The translations under genes were made by a program, and so were the position numbers. Positions 16,303 through 25,300 of a DNA stretch of 42,963 nt are shown piece after piece. The DNA lies in contig JBAVQS010000262.1 of the NCBI GenBank assembly GCA_049694275.1, positions 1-42,963 of the forward strand, given 5' to 3'. Each line of letters opens with the position of its first letter. The first letter of the stretch is position 1. The notes beneath the pieces were generated by a model. It worked only from the letters and a program-made list of their open reading frames with translations. It did not search any database and was not told where the DNA came from. This stretch comes from JBAVQS01 sp049694275. GTDB lineage: Bacteria; Chloroflexota; Anaerolineae; UBA4142; SHND01.

Positions 16303-16428
16303 CTAGAGCGAATTCCATTTTGATTGATGGGGCTGTAGGGGCAATCCCTTGTGGTTGCCCTACACATGGGCGAGCACAAGGCATCGCCCCTACGACGATG
16401 CCGTAAGCGAAACTGGAATTCGCTCTAG
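16303..16428. mobile_element. MITE-like element with 19-bp terminal inverted repeats
   Basis: CTAGAGCGAATTCCATTTT at the left end matches the reverse complement of the right end (16410-16428) with one mismatch (CTAGAGCGAATTCCAGTTT). The 126-bp element has no ORF and carries TAGGGGC-type repeats inside (16333-16395). The terminal CTAG may be a target duplication. The dehydrogenase stop codon TAG (16425-16427) lies in the right terminal repeat, so the element abuts, and perhaps redefined, the end of that gene. Confidence 0.65.
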
Positions 16429-17465
16429 AACCGGTCGATGACCGTCACCCCCACCCCGCGAAAATCTCCCATCGCCTGGAGCGCGGCCGGCGAATCGGCC
16501 AGCGTGACCGTGTCGTGAATCAGCCGGCGCGGTTCCAGCTTGTCCGCCGCAATCATTTCCAGCATTGGCCCGTACGCGTGCGCCTGCATCCCGTGACTGC
16601 CGAGAATTTCGAGCTCCATCGCAATCACCCGGTTCATCGGCACGGGCGCATCGCGGTAATCGGCGACCATCAGGCCGACCTGCACGTGCCGCCCGCGCTT
16701 GCGCAGCCCGAGGATCGAGTTGCGGCAGGTCTCGACGCTGCCGAGCGTATCGAGCGAGACGTGCGCGCCGCCGCCGGTCAGGTCGCGGATCGCCCGCGTC
16801 AGCCGCTCCTCCTTGCGCGCATTCAGCGCGTGCCGCGCCCCCAGCGCTTGCGCAAACGCCAGCGCCTCGTCGCGAATATCGACGGCAATCACGTTTGCGC
16901 CCATCGCCTCCGCGATCATGACTGCCGCCAGCCCCAGCCCGCCGCATCCGTGCACCGCGACCCACTCGCCCGGTTGGACCCGGCCCTGCGCAACCACCGC
17001 GCGAAAGGCGGTAATAAAGCGACAGCCTAGACTCGCCGACTCGACAAAATCCAGCGCCGCGGGGAGGCGCACCAGATTCGTATCCGCATAGCGGACGGCG
17101 ACGTACTGCGCGAACGAGCCCCACGCGGTAAAGCCCGGCTGGAAATAGTGGTCGCACACCTGCTGGTTCCCGGAGAGACACTGGGGACAGGCGCCGCAGC
17201 CGCAGGCGAACGGCACGGTCACCCGGTCGCCCGCTTTCCAGCCCCGCACCTCTTTGCCCACCTCGACGATCACGCCGGCCAGCTCGTGCCCCGGCACATG
17301 GGGAAGCCGGATATCGGCGTCGTGCCCCATCCAGCCGTGCCAGTCGCTCCGGCAGATGCCATTCGCCCGCACCTCGATCACCACCCCATCGTCGGGCGTG
17401 GCCGGGTCGGGCACGGGCTCTACATTCAACGGCCCGCCAAACTCGCGGTAAATGACGGCTTGCAT
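16425..17465 (-). CDS. Zinc-dependent medium-chain alcohol dehydrogenase
   Basis: A 346-residue MDR-family alcohol dehydrogenase oxidising alcohols with NAD(P). Catalytic zinc ligands are Cys38 (GICRSDWHGW), His60/Glu61 (PGHELAG) and the later Cys in SLGCRFITAF. The structural zinc is held by Cys90, 93, 96 and 104 (CGCGACPQCLSGNQQVC). The Rossmann motif is GCGGLGLAAV. The ATG at 17465 is preceded by AGAGGAGCGCG; a longer frame to 17576 would overrun the promoter and the divergent gene. The stop lies in the end of a MITE-like repeat. The substrate is unknown. The divergent crotonase gene starts 105 bases away and may share regulation. Confidence 0.93.
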   Translation of the reverse strand: MQAVIYREFGGPLNVEPVPDPATPDDGVVIEVRANGICRSDWHGWMGHDADIRLPHVPGHELAGVIVEVGKEVRGWKAGDRVTVPFACGCGACPQCLSGNQQVCDHYFQPGFTAWGSFAQYVAVRYADTNLVRLPAALDFVESASLGCRFITAFRAVVAQGRVQPGEWVAVHGCGGLGLAAVMIAEAMGANVIAVDIRDEALAFAQALGARHALNARKEERLTRAIRDLTGGGAHVSLDTLGSVETCRNSILGLRKRGRHVQVGLMVADYRDAPVPMNRVIAMELEILGSHGMQAHAYGPMLEMIAADKLEPRRLIHDTVTLADSPAALQAMGDFRGVGVTVIDRF

Positions 17466-17493
17466 CGCGCTCCTCTCTTGTGGAATTGCCGCG

Positions 17494-17522
17494 ATTGTAT
17501 CACCCCGCCGCAGGCGCGTCAA
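17494..17522 (-). promoter_or_regulatory. Sigma70 promoter for the alcohol dehydrogenase
   Basis: On the minus strand TTGACG (17522-17517), 17 bp, TACAAT (17499-17494). The start would be near 17487, 22 bases before the ATG. Confidence 0.75.
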
Positions 17523-17569
17523 TGCGTATCGCCGCGATTTTGGGGTAAAATAGACGGCGGAGGTGGAGC

Positions 17570-18352
17570 ATGACAAGCGAGGCGAGTTATTTACTGGTGC
17601 AGGATGCGCTGCCGGCGGTGATCATCACGCTGAACCGTCCCGAACAGCGCAATGCCCTTTCAACCGGCTTGATGCGCGAGCTGACAGCGGAATTGGAGCG
17701 CCAGAGCCGGCGCCCCGAATGCCGGGTCGTCATCCTGCGCGGCGCAGGGCCGGTCTTTTCGGCGGGACATGACCTGAGAGAAATGACAAACCGAACGGTG
17801 GAAGAGGAGCGCGCGATTTTCGACTTCTGCACGCAGATGATGGAGACGATCCAGCGCATCCCCCAGCCGGTGATCGCGTCGGTGCAGGGATTGGCGACCG
17901 CGGCCGGCTGCCAGTTGGTGGCGACCTGCGACCTGGCGATTGCCTCAGAACAGGCGCGGTTCGCGACCCCCGGCGTCAAGATCGGCCTCTTTTGCTCGAC
18001 CCCCGCGGTCGCCGTCAGCCGCAACATCGGGCGCAAGCGCGCGATGGAGATGCTGTTCACTGGCCAGCCGATTGACGCCCGGACCGCCGCCGATTGGGGC
18101 CTGGTCAATCGCGTCGTGCCCGCCGACCGGCTCGACGAGGCGGTGATGGAGCTGGCCCGGCAGATTGCAAGCTCCAGCCCGCTCATTCTCAAGATCGGCA
18201 AGGAAGCCTTTTATCGCCAGATTGACGTGGACCAGCACACCGCCTATGCGCTGATGGGCGAGACGATGGCTGCGAACGCCATGACCTGCGACGCGCAGGA
18301 GGGGATGACCGCCTTTCTCGACAAGCGCCCGCCGGTGTGGACCGGCAAATAA
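17570..18352 (+). CDS. Enoyl-CoA hydratase/isomerase-family protein (ECHDC3-like)
   Basis: A 260-residue crotonase-fold protein. It keeps the CoA-binding and oxyanion segments (ITLNRPEQRNALS, FSAGHDLREM, GLATAAGCQLVATCDLAIA). Both catalytic Glu of true hydratases are absent: Gln115 follows Cys114 where Glu144 would be, and Gly135 (FATPGVKIGLF) replaces Glu164. The pattern FATPGVKIGLFCSTP is that of ECHDC3-like proteins, whose reaction is uncertain, so a classical beta-oxidation role should not be assumed. GGAGGTGGAGC precedes the ATG; a TAAAAT at about 17548 is a possible -10. Confidence 0.9.
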   Translation: MTSEASYLLVQDALPAVIITLNRPEQRNALSTGLMRELTAELERQSRRPECRVVILRGAGPVFSAGHDLREMTNRTVEEERAIFDFCTQMMETIQRIPQPVIASVQGLATAAGCQLVATCDLAIASEQARFATPGVKIGLFCSTPAVAVSRNIGRKRAMEMLFTGQPIDARTAADWGLVNRVVPADRLDEAVMELARQIASSSPLILKIGKEAFYRQIDVDQHTAYALMGETMAANAMTCDAQEGMTAFLDKRPPVWTGK

Positions 18353-18389
18353 AATCCCGGCCGTATATCGAAAATCGTGTAATTTGCCC

Positions 18390-18421
18390 TTGTAGGGGCG
18401 AACGGCCGTTCGCCCCTACAA
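18390..18421. repeat. 32-bp perfect palindrome of the TGTAGGGGCGA family
   Basis: The left half TTGTAGGGGCGAACGG is followed directly by its exact reverse complement. It lies between convergent genes (crotonase and mscL) and could act as a hairpin at both transcript ends. A sister palindrome is at 40621-40652. Confidence 0.85.
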
Positions 18422-18468
18422 CAGTTTTCTATTTCCTCTATGCTTATTGCCAGGCGATGGCGCGGCGC

Positions 18469-18879
18469 TCAGGCGACCGGCTTGACCTCGGAGGTGCAAT
18501 AGGCGCAGCGGCTGGCCGCTTTGGGGATTTTGCTCAGGCACTGTGGGCAATCGCGCTGGGTCTCGGGGGCGACGACCGGCTCGGGCTTGAAGCGTTCCAT
18601 CGCCCTTTCCATGGGCATCACGACAAAGTAATAGACGACGGCGGCGATGATGACGAACGCCAGCAGGTTGTTGAGGAAATCGCCGATGAGAAACTTGGAG
18701 CCGTTGATCGTAAAGACCCAGCCCGCAAAATCGGGCAGGCTGCCAAAGATTCCGAGAATCGGCGTAATCAGGTCCTTGACGAACGCGGTGATGACCGCCC
18801 CGAACGCGGCGCCGATGATGACGGCGACGGCCAGCTCGACGACGTTCCCGCGCATCAAGAACTTTGTGAAACCGCTCAT
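18469..18879 (-). CDS. mscL: Large-conductance mechanosensitive channel MscL with C-terminal zinc ribbon
   Basis: A 136-residue MscL: N-terminal amphipathic helix and TM1 pore helix (FLMRGNVVELAVAVIIGAAF), periplasmic loop, TM2 (LNNLLAFVIIAAVVYYFVV). The channel releases solutes on hypo-osmotic shock. Unlike the E. coli protein, the C-terminus carries CPQC (111-114) and CAYC (125-128), a compact zinc ribbon in place of the helical bundle. This variant exists in other bacteria. GAGGAGGA precedes the ATG at 18879; the longer frame to 19035 is rejected for that reason. Confidence 0.93.
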   Translation of the reverse strand: MSGFTKFLMRGNVVELAVAVIIGAAFGAVITAFVKDLITPILGIFGSLPDFAGWVFTINGSKFLIGDFLNNLLAFVIIAAVVYYFVVMPMERAMERFKPEPVVAPETQRDCPQCLSKIPKAASRCAYCTSEVKPVA

Positions 18880-19087
18880 GTGCTTGTTCCTCCTCACAAG
18901 GGTCGGAACCGCCCGGTCATCGCACGCCTCCCCACCGCACGCAGCGCGAGTCCTAACGGGCGGGCCGATGAATCGTAGGATGTGAATGTCAGTAGAGCGC
19001 GTGCGGAATGGGTGGAACGGGACCCAGTATCGCATTTTGCGAACCCGCTGTCAAGGGCCGCAGAAAATGGCTCTCGCTCGGCGGATT

Positions 19088-20086
19088 CTATTTGCTCGCC
19101 GCCTGGGTGGGCGTCAGGCCGTGCAGGAACGCATAGAGCGCTTGCACATCGTCGTCGGTAAAGGAACGCCCATAGTTGTTCCAGGGCATATTGTCGCTGA
19201 TCTTGTTCCCGCCGACGGTCCCCGTGCGAAAGAGCGAAAGCAGATCGGCCTCTGCCATCCTGGGAACCGTTAGCGTGAGGTTGGGCGCAACCGGCCCCGT
19301 TGGCCCGCCGGACCTTCCCCCCGTCAGGTTCGCCCCGTGGCAGTCGTGGCACCCGAGACTATCGACGAGATATTTGCCATACTCGGCGGTGGGGCCGCGC
19401 GGCGGCGCAACAACCGGTTGGGTAATCGGCGGCTGCGCGCTCGTCGGGAACATACCCAGACCGATAAGCATGGCGCCGAGCGGATTGACGCCGTTCGAAG
19501 GCGTGTCATAGTGCGGGTCGCGCGGGACGGCCGGCTGCAAGCGCAGGTAGGCGACGAGCGATTGGGCGTCCTCATCGCTCAGAGAGTGAAAAGCGTCCGA
19601 GGTCATAATGAGGAGCGAGCGTCCATTCTTGTGCACACCCTCTCGCAGCGCACGCAGAATTTCGCCGTCGGACCAGCCCGCGAGCTCACCCGCCGGGGTC
19701 AGGTTCGGCGCGTAAAGAGCGCCAACCGTCGGACCACCCGGTCCAAAATCCCCAAAGTTACGCTGGCCGCCGGCGAGCGGCAGGTCGCCATCGGGAGAGT
19801 GACAACTAACGCACACATAGGCGAGCTGCTTGCCGCGCGCCACCTGCTCCGGCGTGCCCGCGACCCTGGCGTTCGATACGGGATTACTGGCTGGGAGATA
19901 ACCTTTCGCCAACCCCATGACCAGGATGACCAGCACGACATCCACAACGAGCGTGAGCAGGGTGGCAAGGGTCAGCCCCGACCATTTCAACCACGCGCGC
20001 TTGCTCCCCCAGGCCCAGCGCGCCGCCCGGGCCAAGAGCGCGGCCAGCGCGACCAACCCCAGAACCGTAATCCCATTGACGAGCAT
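19088..20086 (-). CDS. Membrane-anchored diheme cytochrome c
   Basis: A 332-residue protein with two N-terminal membrane helices (about 1-22 and 36-62), then two class-I cytochrome c domains: heme motifs CVSCH (92-96) and CHDCH (246-250). Each is followed by NLT or NLTGG-type loops and helices as in alcohol-dehydrogenase or thiosulfate-oxidase type cytochrome subunits. It would sit on the outer face of the cytoplasmic membrane and pass electrons. The ATG at 20086 has GGAGGGGCGG upstream. A minus-strand TGC-TATAAT extended -10 lies at 20121-20116. No oxidoreductase partner is adjacent, so its donor is unknown. Confidence 0.9.
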   Translation of the reverse strand: MLVNGITVLGLVALAALLARAARWAWGSKRAWLKWSGLTLATLLTLVVDVVLVILVMGLAKGYLPASNPVSNARVAGTPEQVARGKQLAYVCVSCHSPDGDLPLAGGQRNFGDFGPGGPTVGALYAPNLTPAGELAGWSDGEILRALREGVHKNGRSLLIMTSDAFHSLSDEDAQSLVAYLRLQPAVPRDPHYDTPSNGVNPLGAMLIGLGMFPTSAQPPITQPVVAPPRGPTAEYGKYLVDSLGCHDCHGANLTGGRSGGPTGPVAPNLTLTVPRMAEADLLSLFRTGTVGGNKISDNMPWNNYGRSFTDDDVQALYAFLHGLTPTQAASK

Positions 20087-20173
20087 CCGCCCCTCCACCG
20101 CTTGAATATCGTCGGATTATAGCATTGAAATTCTGGAGTCTGCGGCCTGACGAAATGAGGGGCCTGCCGTCGG

Positions 20174-20202
20174 TTGACAGACCTTTTCAATCTGGCTATA
20201 AT
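20174..20202 (+). promoter_or_regulatory. Fully consensus sigma70 promoter of a toxin-antitoxin unit
   Basis: TTGACA (20174-20179), 17 bp, TATAAT (20197-20202). Transcription should start at about 20209-20210, i.e. at the ATG of the first gene (20210), so the message is probably leaderless. Confidence 0.85.
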
Positions 20203-20209
20203 TCTGGCT

Positions 20210-20389
20210 ATGTCGAAAACGTCGCGTGATGAGATCGTCTTTGACGAGCTCGCGTATGATAGCCTGGGGTATATCGAAGACAAGTACGATTCGGTGATTC
20301 ATGACGCGATCGAGACGCAATTGCGCTTTGAACCGGACGTCGAGACTCGCAACCAATTATGGATCGGAAAGGAACCGTTTGAACTATGA
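20210..20389 (+). pseudogene. Internally deleted RelE/ParE-like toxin remnant
   Basis: A 59-codon frame. Its first ~48 residues look like the N-terminal half of a RelE-type toxin (helices, then AIETQLRFEPDVETRN, the usual EQLxxEPxVETRN segment). The last eleven (QLWIGKEPFEL) look like the very end of such proteins. The central beta-sheet of about 30-40 residues with catalytic residues (WELRxxxFRVFY region) is missing, consistent with an in-frame deletion at about 20353. The stop overlaps the antitoxin start (ATGA), as in intact toxin-antitoxin pairs. Family assignment rests on recalled family pattern and is moderate. Confidence 0.55.
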
Positions 20390-20667
20390 AGATTGTATCG
20401 CTTGCGGCGGTCAAGGACCAGTTCAGCGCCTATGTCAAAGAAAGCCAAACCACGCCGATTGTGGTGACCAAGAACGGCAAGCCGGTCGCGCTGCTCACCG
20501 GCATCGAGGACCGGGATGACCTGGACGTGCTCCTGCTTGTTCATAACCCGCGCTTTGTCGAATTGATTGAACAGGCCCGCGCACGCGTGCGTCGCACGGG
20601 CGGCGTCAAGAGCGACGAGTTCTTGACTGAGGTCAAGCGCCACCGGTCCAGGAAGAAGGCCGCCTGA
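20386..20667 (+). CDS. Phd/YefM-family antitoxin
   Basis: A 93-residue DNA-binding antitoxin: KIVSLAAVKDQFSAYVKE followed by TPIVVTKNGKPVALLTGIED is the Phd/YefM fold signature, and the basic C-terminal half is the toxin-binding part. It overlaps the preceding toxin remnant by four bases and is transcribed from the consensus promoter at 20174. With the toxin apparently crippled it may persist as an orphan antitoxin or regulator. Confidence 0.87.
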   Translation: MKIVSLAAVKDQFSAYVKESQTTPIVVTKNGKPVALLTGIEDRDDLDVLLLVHNPRFVELIEQARARVRRTGGVKSDEFLTEVKRHRSRKKAA

Positions 20668-20974
20668 TCCTCCCCCTTCCCCCTTCCCCCCTCGCGCTCT
20701 CTTTCTCCGTCAGCCCATTCGCGGGATGAGGGATGATCAAGATTGCTCCACCTTGGCGTTAAGGGAGCAGTTCACTTTCGGGGCAGGTTTTGCCGGGCGA
20801 ATGAATTCGCGGCAACTCAGGGCAAAGCCGACCGTCGTCGGCTGGAGATGCCAATCTGCGCAGGCAGATTTTGCCTTGTGCGTGAGTCCCACGCCGTTTG
20901 TGGGATTGCTGCGGTTTCTAACCGCCTGTCGCAGTTCGCCCCCAATGTGAACTGCGACAGGCGTTAACAACAAG
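20668..20974. repeat. Intergenic composite repeat with nested small palindromes
   Basis: After a pyrimidine-rich stretch (20670-20710) comes a block (about 20762-20965) of short perfect or near-perfect inverted repeats: CGAATGAATTCG, GCCGACCGTCGTCGGC, AATCTGCGCAGGCAGATT, GCGGTTTCTAACCGC. GCAGTTCAC near its left end and GTGAACTGC near its right end (20948) form outer arms. No credible gene is present. It has the look of a dispersed, non-coding repeat of the same general sort as 25970-26109 and 30096-30235. Confidence 0.6.
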
Positions 20975-21003
20975 TTGACGTATACCCGGTCTGGTGCTAG
21001 CAT
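20975..21003 (+). promoter_or_regulatory. Promoter of the TIR gene
   Basis: TTGACG (20975-20980), 17 bp, TAGCAT (20998-21003) preceded by TGC (extended -10). The start would be near 21010, leaving a leader of about 100 bases. It lies immediately after the composite repeat. Confidence 0.6.
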
Positions 21004-21109
21004 ACTCTCCGCGACGCCCATCTATCTCGAGTACCGCGCTCGCCCGTCTGTCTCGCTTTTTGCGTCATCCATATTCACGCCAAGCACCATCTGAATCTAG
21101 GAGAACGCG

Positions 21110-22291
21110 ATGCAGCAATCCCCCAACACCACCCCACAACAGGCCCACCGCCTGCGCGTTTTCTTGTGCCATTCCCACGCCGATAAAGAGGCTGTCCGTA
21201 ACCTGTACAAACGCCTGCGGGCCAAGAACTTGGAACCGTGGCTGGACGAAGAGGATTTAGTGCCGGGCCAGGATTGGCAACTTGAAATTCCGAAAGCGGT
21301 GCGCGCCTCGGACATCGTGCTCGTCTGCCTCTCTCCCAATGCAATCAACACGGCAGGCTACGTTCACAAAGAGATCAAATTCGCGCTCGACGTGGCGGAC
21401 GAGCAACCTGAAGGGACAATATTCATCATTCCAGTCAAACTGGAGGAATGCGAGATTCCCGAACGCCTCTCCCGCTGGCACGCGGTCAACCTGTACGAGC
21501 CACAAGGCTTTGACCGACTGATGAAGGCGTTAAAGGCGCGGGCCGATACCATTCAGATCAAGAGCAGAACGGAACGCACACCCGTCACATTGCACGCCTA
21601 CCTGAAATGGCTGACTGATCCACGCGTCCTTGCACTTGCTGCTATTTTCGGCTGTATTGCGGCATGGCTGGCTTTGCCCCAGGTGCAGCGGATGATCGAC
21701 AGTCTTTCTTTCTCTAATGTGCCACCTGCTAGTCCGATTTCCGTTGCTAATCACAATACCCCGATCGTGAATGCGCTGCCGACTACAACTGTAACGTCGA
21801 CAACAGATACAAGCGTTCTGCCTACTTCTCCACCCATCATATCCACAGCCCCTCCGACTCCAAGCATCGCTGCTCAGCTGCCAGCTACTTTTACCCCGAT
21901 GTCTATTAACGCGCCATCTCCGGTGCCACCTGCAGATCTATTCAAATATGCCGCACCTTCTAACATTAGCTTTCAACCGGAAGCATTGCGAACTAATAAA
22001 CCAATGCAGGTTCAATGGTCATGGAGTGGTAACCTAGCTCAACATGAGCATTTCGAGATTCGAATGAAGAATGTTGATAATCCTACTTATTCCCGGACGA
22101 TAGCGTGGGCTGATGAGACCAAGACCACAGCTGACGCGCGGTATATGCCAGGCGTGAACACGATGCAACGCATACCGCCAGGAACCTATTGTTGGGTAGT
22201 TGCAATTATTTTGGAAAGTAGTGGTACTTTTCAAAAACAGCTAAGCCCCGATAGTAATTGTTCTGCCCCCTTTTATTTCGAAGGGAATTAG
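21110..22291 (+). CDS. TIR domain protein with membrane helix and extracytoplasmic domain
   Basis: A 393-residue protein. The TIR domain (about 14-145) has LRVFLCHSHADKEAVRNLYK, LEPWLDEEDLVPGQDW, ASDIVLVCLSPNA and VHKEIKFALD, where Glu88 is the position of the catalytic Glu of NAD-cleaving TIRs. Then comes one membrane helix (about 171-189), a Thr/Ser/Pro-rich linker (about 200-280) and a C-terminal domain (about 285-393) with no recognised family. GC content drops after about 21640. It sits 84 bases upstream of, and in the same direction as, the SNF2 helicase. Many TIR proteins are NADase effectors of phage defence; here that is inference from the domain and the neighbouring defence genes. 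Confidence 0.87.
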   Translation: MQQSPNTTPQQAHRLRVFLCHSHADKEAVRNLYKRLRAKNLEPWLDEEDLVPGQDWQLEIPKAVRASDIVLVCLSPNAINTAGYVHKEIKFALDVADEQPEGTIFIIPVKLEECEIPERLSRWHAVNLYEPQGFDRLMKALKARADTIQIKSRTERTPVTLHAYLKWLTDPRVLALAAIFGCIAAWLALPQVQRMIDSLSFSNVPPASPISVANHNTPIVNALPTTTVTSTTDTSVLPTSPPIISTAPPTPSIAAQLPATFTPMSINAPSPVPPADLFKYAAPSNISFQPEALRTNKPMQVQWSWSGNLAQHEHFEIRMKNVDNPTYSRTIAWADETKTTADARYMPGVNTMQRIPPGTYCWVVAIILESSGTFQKQLSPDSNCSAPFYFEGN

Positions 22292-22322
22292 CTTGCAGGA
22301 AATTTTCTTATGGTGCTTGCTG

Positions 22323-22351
22323 TTTTCATAGCTTGCTCCGTTGCCTATAGT
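22323..22351 (+). promoter_or_regulatory. Possible promoter of the SNF2 helicase
   Basis: TTTTCA (22323-22328), 17 bp, TATAGT (22346-22351), in the 84-base gap between the TIR gene and the helicase. It suggests the helicase can be expressed independently of the TIR gene. Confidence 0.4.
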
Positions 22352-22375
22352 ATCTCGTAGAAATCGGTAACATTC

Positions 22376-25300
22376 ATGTCTACCCTCCCCCTCCGCCCCG
22401 GCCAAATCTTGCGCGGTCCACTCTTTAACGAGCCGATGCGCGTCGAGACCGTGCGCGCAGCGGGCCGCGAGACGTGGGCGGTTGGCCTCGTGGGCTTGCA
22501 GTCCGAGCGCTTTCGCAGCGTGACCCTGACGCCACGCGACCTGGAGACGCTGACGATTCTCGATACCGCCTCCACCTTTGACGGCGACGGCAAGCTCTTG
22601 CGCCTCGGCCTCCAGGCGTACACCCTCGGCATCGCCTACGAGTTCGACCCTTATTTCGGCCTTTCCATCTCGCGCGTCGATCCGCTCCCCCATCAGCTCG
22701 CGGCGGTGTACGATCACCTGCTCAAGCTGGCGCGCGTCCGCTTTCTCCTGGCCGACGATGCCGGCGCGGGCAAAACGGTCATGGCCGGACTGCTCATCCG
22801 CGAATTAAAGCTGCGCGGGCTGTTGGAGCGCATCCTCGTCGTCTGCCCGGCGAACCTCGCCTTTCAATGGCAGCGCGAGCTCAAGGACAAGTTCGACGAA
22901 AAGTTCATCGTCATGAAGGGCGGCGACATCCGCGATCAGTTCGGCGTCAATCAGTGGCTGGAGCAAAAGCAGATCATCACCTCGCTCGATCTGGCGAAAC
23001 GGGACGATATTCTCCCCGGCATCCGGCAGGCGCACTGGGACCTGGTGATCGTGGACGAGGCGCACCGCATGTCGTGGACCCCGCCCTCGCGCAAGACCTC
23101 GCGCTATGCGTTGGGCGAGCTGCTCCGCGATACGACGGACCACTACCTGTTGCTCACCGCGACCCCGCACAAGGGGGACCCGGAGAACTTTCGCCTGTTC
23201 TTGCAGCTCCTCGACCCGGACGCCTTTGCCGATGTCCGTTCGATTCACGAGGCCATCGACCGCCGGCGCGCGCCCTTTTACCTGCGGCGGACCAAAGAGG
23301 CGATGGTCTATTTCCCCGAACGGCAGCCGGACGGAACGTGGACCGCGAAAAAGATCTTTACGAAACGTATCCCGACCACTTGCGAGTTTCAGATCGACGG
23401 GGCCGAATTCGAGCTGTATCGCGCCGTCACCCGCTTTGTGAAACAGCAGAGCGCCAGGGCTGCGGCGCAAGGGGATGACCCACGCGCCCGCGCCGTCGGC
23501 TTTCTCATGTCCCTCTACCAGCGCCGCCTCGCGTCGAGCACCTATTCTCTCCGTCACTCGCTCGATAACCGCGCCCGCCGGCTGGAGGAGGGACTCAAGC
23601 GCGCCCACGAGATTGCGCGCGAGGCCCCGCCCGACCTGCCCGACCCCGAGGAACTAGAAGAGATGGAGGATTCCGAGCGTGAACGGCTCGAAGGAATCCT
23701 CGAAGCGGTTTCACTCTCGCACAACGCCGACCAGGTGCGGCAAGAGATCGCCGAGCTGCGGCGGCTGGCCGGGGATGCGCACGCGGTCGAGGAGCACGAG
23801 GCCAAGCTGACCCGGCTCAAGGAGCTGATGCAAACGCAAGGCTTTTACGCCGACCCGCAGCAGCGCCTCCTGATCTTTACCGAGTTTCGCGACACGCTCG
23901 ATTACCTGGTCCGGTGTCTCAAGGAATGGAATTTCAAGGTCGGGGCGATTCACGGCGGGATGCGACCGGGGTCACGCGACGAGCCGGGCACACGCCTCTA
24001 CGTCGAGCAGCAGTTCCGCGATGGCGACATTCAAATCCTGGTGGCGACCGAAGCGGCCGGCGAGGGGATCAACCTCCAATGTTGCCACATCCTGTTCAAC
24101 TATGACATCCCCTGGAACCCGAACCGGCTCGAACAGCGGATGGGGCGCATTCACCGCTACGGCCAGCCGTTTGACTGCCTGATCTTTAACTTTGTCGCGG
24201 GGAATACCATCGAGGGACACGTCCTGAACCGGCTGCTCGAAAAACTGCAAGAGATTCGGAACGCGCTCGACGACGATGCGGTCTTTAACGTCGTGGGCGA
24301 AGTGCTCCCCGCCGCGCAAATCGAACGGGTGCTGCGCGATTACTATTCCGGCAAGCTGGGGGATGCGGACCTCGAAGACCGGCTGCTGCGGAATGTGGAC
24401 GAGGGGCAGTTCCGCGCCATCTGCCAGAACGCATTGGAAGGACTGGCCACGAAAAAGCTGAACCTCGAAATGCTCATCGAGCGCCGCGCCCGCGCGCAGG
24501 AGCGCCGCGTCGTTCCCGAGACCATCGCCCGCTTTATCGTCGATGCGGCCGACTATGTTCACCTCGCGCTCAAACCGGTCGCCGCCCTCCCGCACACCTT
24601 TGAGCCGGGGCGCATTCCGAACGCCCTGCGCCGTTATGAAGGCGAGGCGAACTGGAAATTCCCGCCGGTCGCGGTGAAATACCCGCGCTGCTCGACCGAC
24701 CGCGAGACGGCGGAGAAACACAACCTGGAATGGGTGACGCCCGGCCATCCCCTCTTCGAGTCGCTCCGGCGGCACACCCTCGACCTGGCGCACGATGCAT
24801 TTGGCAAGGGCGCCGGTTTCTATTCCTTGCAGCACGAGGCCCCGGCGCGCATCGATTTCTATCGCGCCCGCGTGGTCGATGGCCTGGGCCAGGTGACGCA
24901 CGAGCGCCTCTTTGCCGTGGAACTGTGCGCCAATGCCGAGCCGCGCCTCTGCGAGCCAACCATTTTGGGGAATATGACGCCGGCCCTCACCCCCAACCCC
25001 CTCTCCCGCATTGCGGGAGAGGGGGAGAACGCACCCCATGGCCCATTCGCCCTGCGAGGAGAGGGGGAGAACACACCCCATGGCCCATTCTCCCTGCAAG
25101 GAGAGGGGGAGAACACACCCCATGGCCCATTCTCCCTGCAAGGAGAGGGGGCTGAGGTCGCGAATGCACCAGAGGCCCATGATTGGCTGAACGCGAACGC
25201 CCTCTTGCCCTTTTTGGAAGAGGTCCGCACCGAGCGGCTGACCGAGATCGAGCGGATTGGGGAGCACGTCGAGCTCTCGCTGACCGAGCTGCTGAACAAG

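Noticed and set aside
25016..25151. Regular 42-bp repeats as a CRISPR array
   Set aside because: The copies are contiguous with no spacers, number only three, are in frame within a helicase gene, and no cas genes are nearby.
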